DNA of 64,000 bases from Cellvibrionaceae bacterium (GTDB lineage Bacteria; Pseudomonadota; Gammaproteobacteria; Pseudomonadales; Cellvibrionaceae): the NCBI GenBank assembly GCA_021151825.1, contig JAGKWQ010000006.1, positions 1 to 64,000 on the forward strand, in the 5' to 3' direction. Position numbers and translations under genes: made by a program. A model generated the notes under the pieces. That model was not told the origin of the DNA. It made no database searches and saw only the letters and a program-made list of their open reading frames with translations. This document shows positions 34,446 through 43,761 of this stretch, piece by piece (position 1 is the first letter of the stretch; every line of letters begins with the position of its first letter).

Positions 34446-35402
34446 TTGGATAAATCGAAATCCCCCCAATTCCACCGCAGCTTTTTAAAGCCACGTTTTT
34501 GGCCCACCTGGTTGGCACTGGGTTTCTTCTGGTTTATCGCCCAGTTGCCCGTGGCATTGAATCAGGCAATTGGTCGGTTTTTGGGCTTTTTGTTGTATCA
34601 CCTGGCGCGTTCACGCAAACGTTATGCAGAGATCAATATCGCCCTGTGTTTCCCCGAGCTGGATGCTGATGCGCAAGCGAAAATGGTGCGCGGGGTGATT
34701 ACCTCTTGCGGGTTGAGCATTGCTGAAACGGCCATGGGGCTGTGGGGGCAGGAAAACAAGATGCGTAACCGCTACACCATTGCGGGGTTGGAGCATATTG
34801 AAAAGGCGCAAGCGGAAGGTAAAGGTGTTTTACTCTGCGGTAGCCATTTAACGACGATCGACATTAGTGGTCGCATCATGGCGTATCACATTGTGGCGGA
34901 TGTGCTGTATCGCCCAGACCCTAATCCGCTGATGTCCTATGCGATTGCCAGTGCGCGTAATCGAGTGAATGACGGGGCGATTCATCGCAATGACACCCGC
35001 CAGTTAATTAAAAACCTGCGCGCAAAGCATATTGTCTGGTATGCGCCGGATCAGGATTACGGCCCCGCCCATAGCATCTTTGCACCGTTTTTTGGCGTAC
35101 AGGCAGCAACGGTGGTTGCTACATCGCGTATTGCTAAAATGTCGGGTTGTGCGGTGATTCCATTTTTTTGTTTCCGTGAACCCAAAGGTCGCTACCGTTT
35201 GGAAATTCAGCCAGCATTGGATAATTTCCCCAGCGGTGATGATTTGGCCGATGCTACCCGTGTTAATAAAATTATCGAAGATGCGGTGCGCCAGGCGCCG
35301 GATCAATATTTGTGGGTCCATCGCCGTTTCAAAACACGGCCTGAAGGTGAGCCGAGTCTTTATCCCCCCAAGAAAAAGCGCAAAGAGCGCCCGCAAGTTT
35401 AA
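34446..35402 (+). CDS. Lipid A biosynthesis acyltransferase, LpxL/HtrB family
   Basis: TTG at 34446 is preceded by AGAGAG and is preferred over the TTG at 34383; it gives 318 residues, near the usual 305-310. An N-terminal membrane helix (PTWLALGFFWFIAQLPVALN) is followed by the acyltransferase domain with the HX4D motif (H134, D139, in CGSHLTTIDISG), the catalytic pair of the family, and WYAPDQDYGPAHSIFAPFFG. It transfers an acyl chain to Kdo2-lipid A at the inner membrane. Whether it is LpxL or LpxM type cannot be told. The C-terminus ends in a basic tail (PPKKKRKERPQ). Confidence 0.92.
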   Translation: MDKSKSPQFHRSFLKPRFWPTWLALGFFWFIAQLPVALNQAIGRFLGFLLYHLARSRKRYAEINIALCFPELDADAQAKMVRGVITSCGLSIAETAMGLWGQENKMRNRYTIAGLEHIEKAQAEGKGVLLCGSHLTTIDISGRIMAYHIVADVLYRPDPNPLMSYAIASARNRVNDGAIHRNDTRQLIKNLRAKHIVWYAPDQDYGPAHSIFAPFFGVQAATVVATSRIAKMSGCAVIPFFCFREPKGRYRLEIQPALDNFPSGDDLADATRVNKIIEDAVRQAPDQYLWVHRRFKTRPEGEPSLYPPKKKRKERPQV

Positions 35403-35434
35403 TTTTTTCGTCGAGACGCTAACGAGGGCAGTGA

Positions 35435-36694
35435 ATGATGGATTCATGTGTTCAACCGGGTTTACTGCCAGTGCATGACGCAATTGCCCGGATTATTGCC
35501 GCAGTGGAGCCGATCACGGCAACCGAAGTAGTGCCACTGTTAGATGGCCTTGATCGCGTCCTCGCGGAAAATGTTATTGCTCCGATCAATGTGCCGGGCG
35601 CCGATAATTCGGCGATGGATGGCTACGCGATACGCCAGCAAGATTGCGGCGGCGAATTAATACTCATCGGCGAATCATTTGCGGGCCACGCCTTTGCCGG
35701 TGATGTTTGTGCAGGGCAAACGGTTCGTATTATGACGGGCGGTTTAATACCTGCTGGTGCCGATACGGTAGTGATGCAGGAAAATGTAACGCGGTTTGGC
35801 GATAACATCCGCATTAATAAATTGCCGTACACTGGTGAAAATATTCGTCGCGCCGGGGAAGATATTGCACTGCAATCGCTGGTGTTATCCAAAGGCCATC
35901 TGCTCACCGCGTTGGATATAGGTTTGCTCGCCTCATTGGGCATCCATCAGTTACAGGTTTTTCAACGTATTAAAATTGCATTGCTTACTACGGGTGATGA
36001 ATTGCTCGCACCGGGCGATACTTATCAATCCGGAAAAATCTACGACAGTAATCGTCCTCTACTGCATGCGTTATTGAAACGTTTGCCGGTTGAAGTGAAA
36101 GACTTCGGCATTGTGCCGGATAATCCTGAAGTGTTGCGCGACGTTTTTTTATCCGCGCGTGAGTATGCCGATCTGGTTATTTCAACCGGTGGTGTGTCGG
36201 TCGGCGATGCAGATTACACCAAAGAGATTTTGTCTGAACTCGGCGAAATTAATTTCTGGAAAATTGCCATGAAGCCGGGCAAACCTTTTGCATTTGGTTT
36301 GTTGGGAAACAGCCTCGCGGAGAAAAAAACGCGTGCGACAAAGTGCTGGTTTTGCGGTCTACCCGGTAATCCCGTTTCAACCGCAGTGACTTATCACCAA
36401 TTGGTTGTACCGGCGGTGCGGTATCTCGCAGGTGAAAACTCTGTTGAGCCAATAGTAATTAAAGCGATTGCCCCCAAACCGCTAAAAAAACAACCGGGCA
36501 GAATGGATTTCCAGCGCGGGATTTTTTCAGTTGTTGATGGTGTTAATTCGGTGAGCAGTGCTGGCTTGCAAAGTTCCGGTGTGCTCAGCGGTATGGGCAA
36601 GGCAAATTGTTACATTCGCCTGGAAGCCGGGCGCGATTCAGTGGCAGCGGGCGAAAGTGTAGATGTGATTTTATTTGACCGGTTTATTCGCTGA
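35435..36694 (+). CDS. moeA: Molybdopterin molybdenumtransferase MoeA
   Basis: A 419-residue protein preceded by GAGGGCAGTGA. It matches MoeA throughout: VPGADNSAMDGYAIR, RIMTGGLIPAGADTVVMQEN, LLTTGDELLAPG, STGGVSVGDADYTKEIL, MKPGKPFAFGLL and GLPGNPVS. It inserts molybdate into adenylylated molybdopterin. It starts 33 bases after the acyltransferase gene; the partners moaABC are not in the window, so molybdenum-cofactor genes are dispersed. The presence of MoeA shows the organism makes molybdoenzymes. Confidence 0.96.
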   Translation: MMDSCVQPGLLPVHDAIARIIAAVEPITATEVVPLLDGLDRVLAENVIAPINVPGADNSAMDGYAIRQQDCGGELILIGESFAGHAFAGDVCAGQTVRIMTGGLIPAGADTVVMQENVTRFGDNIRINKLPYTGENIRRAGEDIALQSLVLSKGHLLTALDIGLLASLGIHQLQVFQRIKIALLTTGDELLAPGDTYQSGKIYDSNRPLLHALLKRLPVEVKDFGIVPDNPEVLRDVFLSAREYADLVISTGGVSVGDADYTKEILSELGEINFWKIAMKPGKPFAFGLLGNSLAEKKTRATKCWFCGLPGNPVSTAVTYHQLVVPAVRYLAGENSVEPIVIKAIAPKPLKKQPGRMDFQRGIFSVVDGVNSVSSAGLQSSGVLSGMGKANCYIRLEAGRDSVAAGESVDVILFDRFIR

Positions 36695-36726
36695 GTTTAT
36701 TTTTTCTGCCAGAAGAGGCAAACGTT

Positions 36727-37626
36727 ATGGATTGGAAAGGCGGTCGCCGTAGCGACAATATCGAAGACAGGCGCGATTATTCGTCAGCCGGTGGTGGTGC
36801 AGGATTGGGATTGCTGCTGCGTTTTTTGCCTTTTTTATTGCAAACCAAAGTCGGACGCATCTTATTAGTGGTCGGTGTATTGGGATATTTCGGACTGAAG
36901 GCCTTGGGCATTGATGTGCTGAATCTGTCCGCACCACCAATGGATAAATCGTCGATGCAACAAATATCGGCAGAGGAAAAAGATGTTGTGGATTTTGTTT
37001 CCGTTGTGCTCGCCAATACGGAAGATATTTGGACAACATTGTTCCAGCAAATGGGGCGTCAATATCAAAAGCCCAAGCTGGTTTTATTTCGCGATGGTGT
37101 TTCTTCCGCTTGTGGCTTTGCGCAATCGGCGATGGGGCCTTTCTATTGCCCGGGTGATAATAAATTGTATATTGATCTGTCGTTTTTCCAGGAAATGAAA
37201 AACAAATTGGGCGCGCCCGGCGATTTTGCCCAGGCTTATGTCATCGCGCATGAAGTAGGGCATCACGTACAAAATTTATTGGGCATTGCTGCCAAAGTAA
37301 ATCAATTACAACAAGGTAAAGATACAGCAGCTGTTAATCGCTTGTCAGTAAAACAAGAGTTGCAGGCAGATTGCTTCGCGGGAATCTGGGGGCATTATGC
37401 CAATAAAGATTTTCGCATGATTGAAGATGGCGATCTGGAGGATGCGTTGAATGCGGCCTCGGCTATTGGCGATGACCATTTGCAAGAACAAGCACAAGGC
37501 CGCATTCGCCCCGAGGCATTTACGCATGGCACATCAAAACAACGTATGGAATGGTTTAAACGTGGAATGGAAACTGGTGATGTAAAAGCCTGCAATACCT
37601 TTGCAGGCTCTGCGTCGTCGGAATGA
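36727..37626 (+). CDS. ypfJ: Neutral zinc metallopeptidase, YpfJ family
   Basis: A 299-residue protein with the YpfJ start MDWKGGRRSDNIEDRR, one membrane helix (about 35-58) and a metallopeptidase domain with the HExxH motif HEVGHH (H175, E176, H179) and the later QELQADCFAGIWGH, whose Glu or Asp probably completes the zinc site. Family members are membrane-anchored peptidases of unknown substrate. It lies 32 bases after moeA on the same strand. Confidence 0.94.
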   Translation: MDWKGGRRSDNIEDRRDYSSAGGGAGLGLLLRFLPFLLQTKVGRILLVVGVLGYFGLKALGIDVLNLSAPPMDKSSMQQISAEEKDVVDFVSVVLANTEDIWTTLFQQMGRQYQKPKLVLFRDGVSSACGFAQSAMGPFYCPGDNKLYIDLSFFQEMKNKLGAPGDFAQAYVIAHEVGHHVQNLLGIAAKVNQLQQGKDTAAVNRLSVKQELQADCFAGIWGHYANKDFRMIEDGDLEDALNAASAIGDDHLQEQAQGRIRPEAFTHGTSKQRMEWFKRGMETGDVKACNTFAGSASSE

Positions 37627-37646
37627 TGAATATATTGAGCGGATAG

Positions 37647-38204
37647 TTACTGCAGTGTTTTAAAATTATGCAGAATCTGTAAATCAACCTGATCAAATAC
37701 CGGCAGTGGATAATTCAAGTGTAAATTGTTCACGTGCAAATCGCTATGTTTGGGGATGGTTGTCATCTCAATAGTGCCATTGGGTTGCTTATCCAGCTCC
37801 CGGAAACCATTTTTAAGATACCAATCCACAGCGATGGACGGTGCGAAGGTGTGTAAATCCTTATCGCCCTTGGCCGCGCGTAAAAGCGTTTTCCCCACAC
37901 CATTATTTCGAAAACGGCGACTGACAATCAATGCGTCTATCCGGCGCACAGGTTTGTCATCGGCTTCTGTGTAAATGATCATCCCGATGGGCGTACCGGA
38001 ATAAAGTTTGGCAAGCAGCATTTCTGATTTGCCCTGGTCAATCATCACCTGCGCTTTAATTAACTCCGTATAACGGTGTTCGTTGGACCACTGGAGAGCG
38101 GATTGCATTTCAATACCGAAGTACATACTAATCATCATTGAAACGCACACATCGGTGTTTAAATCTTCTTTTCTGATCAGCTGGATGTAACTGTTTTTTA
38201 TCAT
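37647..38204 (-). CDS. GNAT-family N-acetyltransferase
   Basis: The start at 38204 follows GGGGAA and gives 185 residues, avoiding the unlikely 33-residue extension. The acetyl-CoA-binding motif is visible at RRIDALIVSRRFRNNGVGKTLL (RxxGxG/A form), followed by AVDWYLKNGFREL. The N-terminal half holds the substrate-binding helices. The acceptor is unknown. It is convergent with the ypfJ gene. Confidence 0.85.
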   Translation of the reverse strand: MIKNSYIQLIRKEDLNTDVCVSMMISMYFGIEMQSALQWSNEHRYTELIKAQVMIDQGKSEMLLAKLYSGTPIGMIIYTEADDKPVRRIDALIVSRRFRNNGVGKTLLRAAKGDKDLHTFAPSIAVDWYLKNGFRELDKQPNGTIEMTTIPKHSDLHVNNLHLNYPLPVFDQVDLQILHNFKTLQ

Positions 38205-38642
38205 TGTAAATTCCCCTTGTTTTACTACTGCAACTTTTAATTTTGTTGTTGTTCGATTTTTGTTTTGGGCATAACAGCAGGGCTTTTGCTTATAAATAAG
38301 CATGTACAGAAGCTTATAGCGCGAATTCGATTCGACAATAGAGTCAAAATTATTTGCACGACATTTATTTAAATCGAATCAATAATTTGTAGCCTGGTTC
38401 ACAAAGTTAGATCGATAAGGGCGGGAATTGATAAAGCTAATGAACAATGGGTAGTAAAAAAACTGCTTGGCAGTATTCGCACTTTTGGCGCGGCTTTTAA
38501 TATAAATTCAGTCTATCGAAGTCGGTGCTGCACAGAGGCCAGTTTGCTAATCTGTTATTGAAGGACTGGGTTTAGTTGGTCTAGAAAAATATTGGGTAGT
38601 TCTTCCAGTATGCACGTCATCTTTGACTGTAGGGTTGATGAT
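38205..38642. other. Intergenic region between divergent genes
   Basis: About 440 bases. It contains the control regions of the acetyltransferase gene and of the small membrane protein. No gene or strong hairpin is seen. Confidence 0.5.
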
Positions 38643-38792
38643 ATGAAAACCGAAGCTCATCATGACCTTCACGAACTTGCTCATGCTAATTCTGAAAAAG
38701 ATGGTATGGGTGAAAGTGTGTTAACAGTTTTGATTCTTCTATCCGCACTGTTTATTCCGTTTGCGTTTATAGTGCATTTTTTTCCTGGGTAG
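38643..38792 (+). CDS. Small single-pass membrane protein
   Basis: A 49-residue frame from ATG at 38643, with AGGG about 10 bases upstream. The first 27 residues are polar, rich in His and Glu (KTEAHHDLHELAHANSEK), and the rest is one membrane helix (VLTVLILLSALFIPFAFIVHF). It is followed by a terminator, which supports a real transcript. A small membrane-anchored or respiratory-chain accessory protein is possible; no family recognised. Confidence 0.5.
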   Translation: MKTEAHHDLHELAHANSEKDGMGESVLTVLILLSALFIPFAFIVHFFPG

Positions 38793-38828
38793 GACCAGCC
38801 GGCAGCAGCTAAGAGATAAACAACAATA

Positions 38829-38866
38829 AAAAAGGTGTCGATGTATGTAATGCACGACATCTTTTT
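38829..38866 (+). terminator. Rho-independent terminator after the small membrane gene
   Basis: AAAGGTGTCG / CGACATCTTTT with a G-T pair and a 14-base loop, followed by TTTG. Confidence 0.6.
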
Positions 38867-39087
38867 GTTTTTCTAAAATATCTCTGATTAACAGCTGCCT
38901 TGGGGAATCAAAAAACAAGGCAATTAGTTGCCTGATGTTTTTTACGCCGCAAATCTCCCCATAAATAACCCCATGCAAATATTAGATATAAGCCGCTCGC
39001 TATAAATTACGAATTCACTTATTTATTGTCACCCAACTACATTTATTACCATTGTATTACAGTTAATTTTTTACCAGCCGGCTGTGT

Positions 39088-39450
39088 TCATATTTGCAGC
39101 CACAATAAAATGACGGCAACAAATGCTGGTACTGTTTGGATATAGAGAATTTTCCTGGCTGCCGTAGCTGCACCAAAAACACCAGCGATAGCAATGCACA
39201 CCAGAAAGAATAATTTGATAGGTAAACCAGCCTCACCGGCAACTAACCCCCACACTAAACCGGCGGCCAAAAAACCATTATAAAGCCCTTGGTTCGCGGC
39301 CAATACGCGCGTTAATGCTGCTTTTTCCGGCGTGTTGCGGAACGCACGCAAACCGGCTGGCTTTTCCCACAAAAACATTTCCAGAACTAATATATACACA
39401 TGCAATAATGCGATTAATGCAACCAGAATATCTGCAATCAAAAAGCCCAT
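39088..39450 (-). CDS. DUF1304 membrane protein
   Basis: A 120-residue protein with four membrane helices. The opening ALIALLHVYILVLEMFLWEK and the ANQGLYNGFLAAGL motif identify DUF1304. Function is unknown. It lies 27 bases downstream of the next membrane gene on the same strand and is probably co-transcribed. Confidence 0.9.
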   Translation of the reverse strand: MGFLIADILVALIALLHVYILVLEMFLWEKPAGLRAFRNTPEKAALTRVLAANQGLYNGFLAAGLVWGLVAGEAGLPIKLFFLVCIAIAGVFGAATAARKILYIQTVPAFVAVILLWLQI

Positions 39451-39477
39451 CCTTTGTTCTCCTGTTTTTATGTTTAA

Positions 39478-39861
39478 TTAGTTACGCGTTTTTTTGCTGC
39501 CTATCCAATAACTGATAATAACTAACCCCAGTGCAATTAAACTACCTAAAAACTCCCGTGCTTCTTCAATATACGGTTTAGCAGGGTTCATCGATTGCAT
39601 TAACGCTTCTTCATTGCTGTGCAAATAATAAGTGTAGGCTCCGTGAGTATAGATTCCCAAATCGATAATACATAACGCTACTGCAATCCAGAATACATAG
39701 CGATTGCGCCTGTTGGTCAGTTCTAGAAGTGGAACAACTGCGCAGATTAAATAAAATGTTGTCCAGACCACCGGATCGGGATCATTGAGTTGCAAGCAGG
39801 CAAAAGCGATCAATGTAAGCGCAAAAATGCTGTGGATTATTTTAGTGAATATCGCAGGCAT
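39478..39861 (-). CDS. TMEM220-like membrane protein
   Basis: A 127-residue protein with four membrane helices. FACLQLNDPDPVVWTTFYLI is the signature of the transmembrane 220 family (N-D-P-D-P-x-x-W). A polar loop after helix three (YYLHSNEEALMQSMNPAKPY) fits the family. Function is unknown in bacteria. Confidence 0.88.
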   Translation of the reverse strand: MPAIFTKIIHSIFALTLIAFACLQLNDPDPVVWTTFYLICAVVPLLELTNRRNRYVFWIAVALCIIDLGIYTHGAYTYYLHSNEEALMQSMNPAKPYIEEAREFLGSLIALGLVIISYWIGSKKTRN

Positions 39862-39925
39862 AATGAGTAAACCCTTAATTAACCAATAGTCGAAGTGGTA
39901 TTTGTTGTAATGGAATTTCAGCTGC

Positions 39926-40672
39926 TTATGATTTTTTTATCCCTACAAAAAGTGCATTCCCTGATGTTTGATTCCACGGCAAAATAGTGCGGTAGTCATG
40001 CTCAAAAATATGCACCTCAAAGAAAGGTTCCAGCAATTGTTGCATTTGTTGAAAATCCAATGCAACCATCGGATGCTGGTCACGCCAGATCTCGATGTGG
40101 CCATTCGTTATTTTTTCGATACACAAATGCAATTGTTGCTGCTCACCCTCACCAGGATAATGCCAGTTTGACTGGAAGCAAAAATCGCTATCGTTTTGTT
40201 TTAGGTTACGTTTAATACCGGGGCGATTATCAATCAGGTTTTTATCCACTGAATTAAAACAGAACATTCCTCCGGATTTTAATGCGGCGTGCACATTGAC
40301 AATACATTCCCTGAGTTTGGCAATGCTCTGGTTGTAATGGATGGAATACAAAAAGCAGCTGATCAAATCCAGCGACGATTCCACTTGCAGTGCACTCATA
40401 TCCTGCTGGAAAAACTGTGCTTCAGGGCAGCGCAATCGAGCGATATCCAGCATCGGCTGGTTAATATCAACACCGCTGGCGTTATACCCAAAATCAATAA
40501 AATGCCGGATATGCGGTCCGGTCCCGCACGCCATATCCAGATAGTCCTGCCCATCATTTCCTAATAGTTGATGCAACCTGCGGACGTGTTCTGATTGCTC
40601 GCGGTAATCAATATCTGCGCACATTAAATCGTAATAGGCAGAGAGGTCGGTGTATAACGCGGTGGAGGGCAT
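39926..40672 (-). CDS. Class I SAM-dependent methyltransferase
   Basis: A 248-residue protein. The SAM-binding motif I is DMACGTGPHIRHF, followed by the acidic residue in GVDINQPMLDIAR, motif II QQDMSALQVESSLDLISCF and the C-terminal beta strands with MVALDFQQMQQLLEPFFEV. The N-terminal LYTDLSAYYDLMCADIDY is typical of small-molecule methyltransferases. Substrate unknown. Confidence 0.92.
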   Translation of the reverse strand: MPSTALYTDLSAYYDLMCADIDYREQSEHVRRLHQLLGNDGQDYLDMACGTGPHIRHFIDFGYNASGVDINQPMLDIARLRCPEAQFFQQDMSALQVESSLDLISCFLYSIHYNQSIAKLRECIVNVHAALKSGGMFCFNSVDKNLIDNRPGIKRNLKQNDSDFCFQSNWHYPGEGEQQQLHLCIEKITNGHIEIWRDQHPMVALDFQQMQQLLEPFFEVHIFEHDYRTILPWNQTSGNALFVGIKKS

Positions 40673-40740
40673 AATGGCTTGGTCAGTAGTTTATTAACGG
40701 CCATTATACCCGAGTGGTTTTTCTGTGGGATAACTAATGT

Positions 40741-43080
40741 TTATTGGCGAGTAACGGAATAATCCTCATTGCATATTTCATTATCCCACTTTATCGGAAA
40801 CCCAAGTCTTTTGTTCGGGTGGTAGGTGCTTAACATATTCTCACCGATTGGATAACTACTGAGGTGTTTCCCCAAAGAAACAGATTCTTCTTGCGTTATT
40901 TTAACGTTTTGTTTTACCGATACTGGTGTTTGTATTTTCCATGTAAAACTTGAAGTATCGATAACCATTTCTTTGGGATGAATAATACAAATCTGGTTGT
41001 TGTGTTTGTACTGGCCGCAGCCGGTGAATACTAAAGCATTACCTCCTTTGAAACGGCAGCTTTGCAGATCGTTAAGCAATATATCGATGAGCTTGTTTTT
41101 TCTCGCTTCTGTAGGGAACGTTGTGAAGGCAGAAAAATAATTATGCCATTTGCTGTATTGGCAGTAGCTATTTCCATTGTAATAAGTGATTTGGGTTGAA
41201 TCGCAAATCAAGCCGTAATTGAACCAGGCATTGGCAATCATTTTTTTGTCCGTGCCGTTTTCAATGAGATTTTTAGTGGCTTCAAGTGCTACTTCACTTT
41301 TACCCATTTTATGGGCAATTAAGCTCATATTGGATAAGGCGCGATTATCTCCAGGTTTTAATTGCAATGCTTTTTTTGTGGCTTCATATGCTGCTGTTAA
41401 TTTTTTATCGGCGTAAAATTTCTCTGCATCATTATTGAGTGCTTTGACGATTTTTACAGCGTCTTCTTCAGAGGGAAGTGCAAGCAGCTTTTGTGCAATA
41501 ACAAGATCTGATGCAGGAATATTTTTATTTACCTCTTCACTATTTGATGAGGTGTACTTCATTAGCCAATCGTATGGGAAACCGCCTGTTTTTTCAGAGG
41601 TGGTTACCAACGGATTTGCTCCAGCTGTTAATAGTAATTCAATAACTTCTTTAGATGAGTATCGGGCTGCATAATGCAATGCCGTCATTCCTGATTTCGT
41701 TAATGTATAGTAGCAAGTATCTTCTGGAATAATTGTCGCAAGATTCGTGTTTGCTCCATTTTTCAGCAATAATTTCACGCTTTCTACTTGGTTATACTGC
41801 GCTGCGTACATTAACGGTGTTTTACCGAACGCATTTTGATGGTTCGGGTTATATCCTTTTTCGAGTAAGTATTGCAGTGCTTCCGGATAGGTTATTGCGA
41901 CGCTGAGAAGCGAGTCTTCGGGTGTTGGGTCACCGCAGCAACCTGATCCGGCTGCACTTAAAGGCATTTTCTTTATTGCTTCTAGTGGAGTTTTATTTAA
42001 TATTGCTGTTCGTAAACCCGCCTCTTGATCATAAAAAGCAGGGCTGTACATGTAAAAGCCAAAACCGTAAGAAACTGCAGATGTAACGGCTTCTTCTGCT
42101 ATTTGATTTGCTACATTCTGGGGCCACTTGTAACTAGCTTGATAAAAAGTTGCCAGGGAATTGATGCTTTTTGGTAGCTGCTCTTCAAAGTTTTTAAAAT
42201 TGTTGAATGCTTGAGTTCCCTTCAAGGACCATTTCTGGAGGTTTTCAATGGTTTGTTTGTAATAGCCATGACTATTTCCGGCGTATGTGCCTGATGTGTT
42301 AACTGCCCACGGACGATATAGTGTTTGCTCAAGCCGTTCTTCCAATATTTTCCCCCAGCGCCAATGCGTACTAATACTTCCACAATTTCCTGCTTTTAAT
42401 CTCATAGCTGCTGCAGTCGAAGTTACAAGTTTGATAGCGTCTTTTGCTGAATCAGACTCAGGGCTTGAAAGCTTCTGCATATTTGGGGTAAATGAAATTG
42501 TGCAGGCTTTTTGCCAGCGACCTTGCTCAGAGAGGCGATAAGCGAACAATTTATCTTTATGTTCTTCATATGCACCCAGAACCAGAAGGTACGGAATGTC
42601 TTTTTCATTCCGGGCAATCATGTAGTCATAACTAATTGCCGGAGGGGCATCTTTAGTGAGGGAACGCATGAGTGTCTCGTCATAATCTGCAGGAAACGGC
42701 GTTTGGCTGACGAGGGATTGATTAGTCTCACAGGCTCCGCCGCACCCTGGATAGCGATAGTGATCAAGGTAAAAGGTTTTTCCATAAGCTTGAATTTCGG
42801 TTAAATTGTTACCACCTAATATTTTCCAATTCAGCACAGCGCCGTTATTGGCATAACCGAAACCTGCTATACCGTAAGCTTGATCAAGAGCGGTTTTCGA
42901 GAAAAACTTTTCAGTTGCATCCCTCAATAAGTCATTACAAGTCTCATCATGATTCTCAAGGAGCTCAGGTTTAAACCATGCTTTTTCGTAGGAAAGAGGA
43001 ATGTCTTCGGCAAATGCGATAGGGAATACATTCAAAGTAAAAAGAAGAATCAATGTGGTGATACGGTAAATACACTTCAT
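40741..43080 (-). CDS. Secreted ankyrin- and TPR-repeat protein
   Basis: A 779-residue protein with signal peptide (MKCIYRITTLILLFTLNVFPIAFA), preceded by AAGGAAGC. Residues about 25-380 are an unrecognised N-terminal region with several Cys pairs. Three or four ankyrin repeats follow (NAFGKTPLMYAAQYNQVESV, GMTALHYAARYSSKEVIELL), then a TPR-like helical region (FYADKKLTAAYEATKKAL, NRALSNMSLIAHKMGKS) and a Cys-containing C-terminus. Such proteins mediate protein-protein contacts in the periplasm or outside. No operon partners. The large distance to the next gene leaves room for its own promoter. Confidence 0.85.
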   Translation of the reverse strand: MKCIYRITTLILLFTLNVFPIAFAEDIPLSYEKAWFKPELLENHDETCNDLLRDATEKFFSKTALDQAYGIAGFGYANNGAVLNWKILGGNNLTEIQAYGKTFYLDHYRYPGCGGACETNQSLVSQTPFPADYDETLMRSLTKDAPPAISYDYMIARNEKDIPYLLVLGAYEEHKDKLFAYRLSEQGRWQKACTISFTPNMQKLSSPESDSAKDAIKLVTSTAAAMRLKAGNCGSISTHWRWGKILEERLEQTLYRPWAVNTSGTYAGNSHGYYKQTIENLQKWSLKGTQAFNNFKNFEEQLPKSINSLATFYQASYKWPQNVANQIAEEAVTSAVSYGFGFYMYSPAFYDQEAGLRTAILNKTPLEAIKKMPLSAAGSGCCGDPTPEDSLLSVAITYPEALQYLLEKGYNPNHQNAFGKTPLMYAAQYNQVESVKLLLKNGANTNLATIIPEDTCYYTLTKSGMTALHYAARYSSKEVIELLLTAGANPLVTTSEKTGGFPYDWLMKYTSSNSEEVNKNIPASDLVIAQKLLALPSEEDAVKIVKALNNDAEKFYADKKLTAAYEATKKALQLKPGDNRALSNMSLIAHKMGKSEVALEATKNLIENGTDKKMIANAWFNYGLICDSTQITYYNGNSYCQYSKWHNYFSAFTTFPTEARKNKLIDILLNDLQSCRFKGGNALVFTGCGQYKHNNQICIIHPKEMVIDTSSFTWKIQTPVSVKQNVKITQEESVSLGKHLSSYPIGENMLSTYHPNKRLGFPIKWDNEICNEDYSVTRQ

Positions 43081-43163
43081 GTTTTTAATGCTTCCTTAAT
43101 TCGTTATCGCAATTAATCACCAATTGGCAATCTGCATAGTTGTTAGTTTGTACAAAAAGTGCC

Positions 43164-43177
43164 CACGAAATTTCGTG
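43164..43177. promoter_or_regulatory. Perfect 14-bp palindrome CACGAAATTTCGTG
   Basis: A perfect palindrome 84 bases before the start of the ankyrin gene, in the long divergent region. It may be an operator for a dimeric regulator; which one is not known. Confidence 0.4.
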
Positions 43178-43617
43178 TTTGTGCAGGCTTATTTAAGGCG
43201 GTTTTACTTGGCAATCCAGCGCTGATAAAAATAAATCATATTCTTTAAAAATCAAAAAAACTCCTAAACATTAGGTTCATAGCGCTATTCCTATGCTGTT
43301 TACCAACGCCGGGACAACAGGTTCAAGGCCTCTGTGTAAGCCAGCTTCTGCTCACCCATTCTTCTTTTCGAAATAATTTTTATGATTTTCCTTTGCATTC
43401 AAAAAGGCAAAAAATCCATAAAGATCATCATCTTACCAATATGGTTCACTTTTCTGTCGAAACTGAGCCGGAGCATTTTGCGTGTGGCGCCAAAGTGAAG
43501 CGACGGTTTTTTGGAGCTGGGTGAGTATGACGTCACTGATATCGGAAACAGATACCGGCCGGCGCTAGTTAACGAATGGGTGATGCCCGGCCACACAAAT
43601 TGATAAGGAATATTTTC

Positions 43618-43679
43618 GGAGCCGTACATTCGTACTGCCTACACTGGCTAAGAGACCCTCGGGTTGGTTTAGCGGCTCC
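43618..43679 (+). promoter_or_regulatory. Possible structured leader element of the TonB receptor mRNA
   Basis: Outer stem GGAGCCG (43618-43624) / CGGCTCC (43673-43679) encloses two small hairpins, GTAC-ATTC-GTAC and ACCC-TC-GGGT, giving a three-way-junction-like fold. The element lies 82 bases upstream of the receptor ATG. It does not match a riboswitch I know; pairing was judged by eye only. Confidence 0.35.
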
Positions 43680-43761
43680 AATAGCAAGACCACTACCAGC
43701 AAAAAAAGACAATTAATTACAAGAGCTAACCAACTAGAAAAGGTCCGAGGAGGACGGTGTT

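Larger units (their letters stand above)
43081..43761. other. Divergent regulatory region before the TonB receptor
   Basis: About 680 bases between the ankyrin gene and the TonB receptor. It holds a 14-bp palindrome at 43164-43177 and a folded-looking segment at 43618-43679, both described separately. A minus-strand frame at 43399-43629 lacks a ribosome-binding site and is judged spurious. Confidence 0.55.

Noticed and set aside
43399..43629. 76-residue minus-strand frame in the receptor control region
   Set aside because: It has no ribosome-binding site or motif and overlaps the control region, so it is not reported as a gene.
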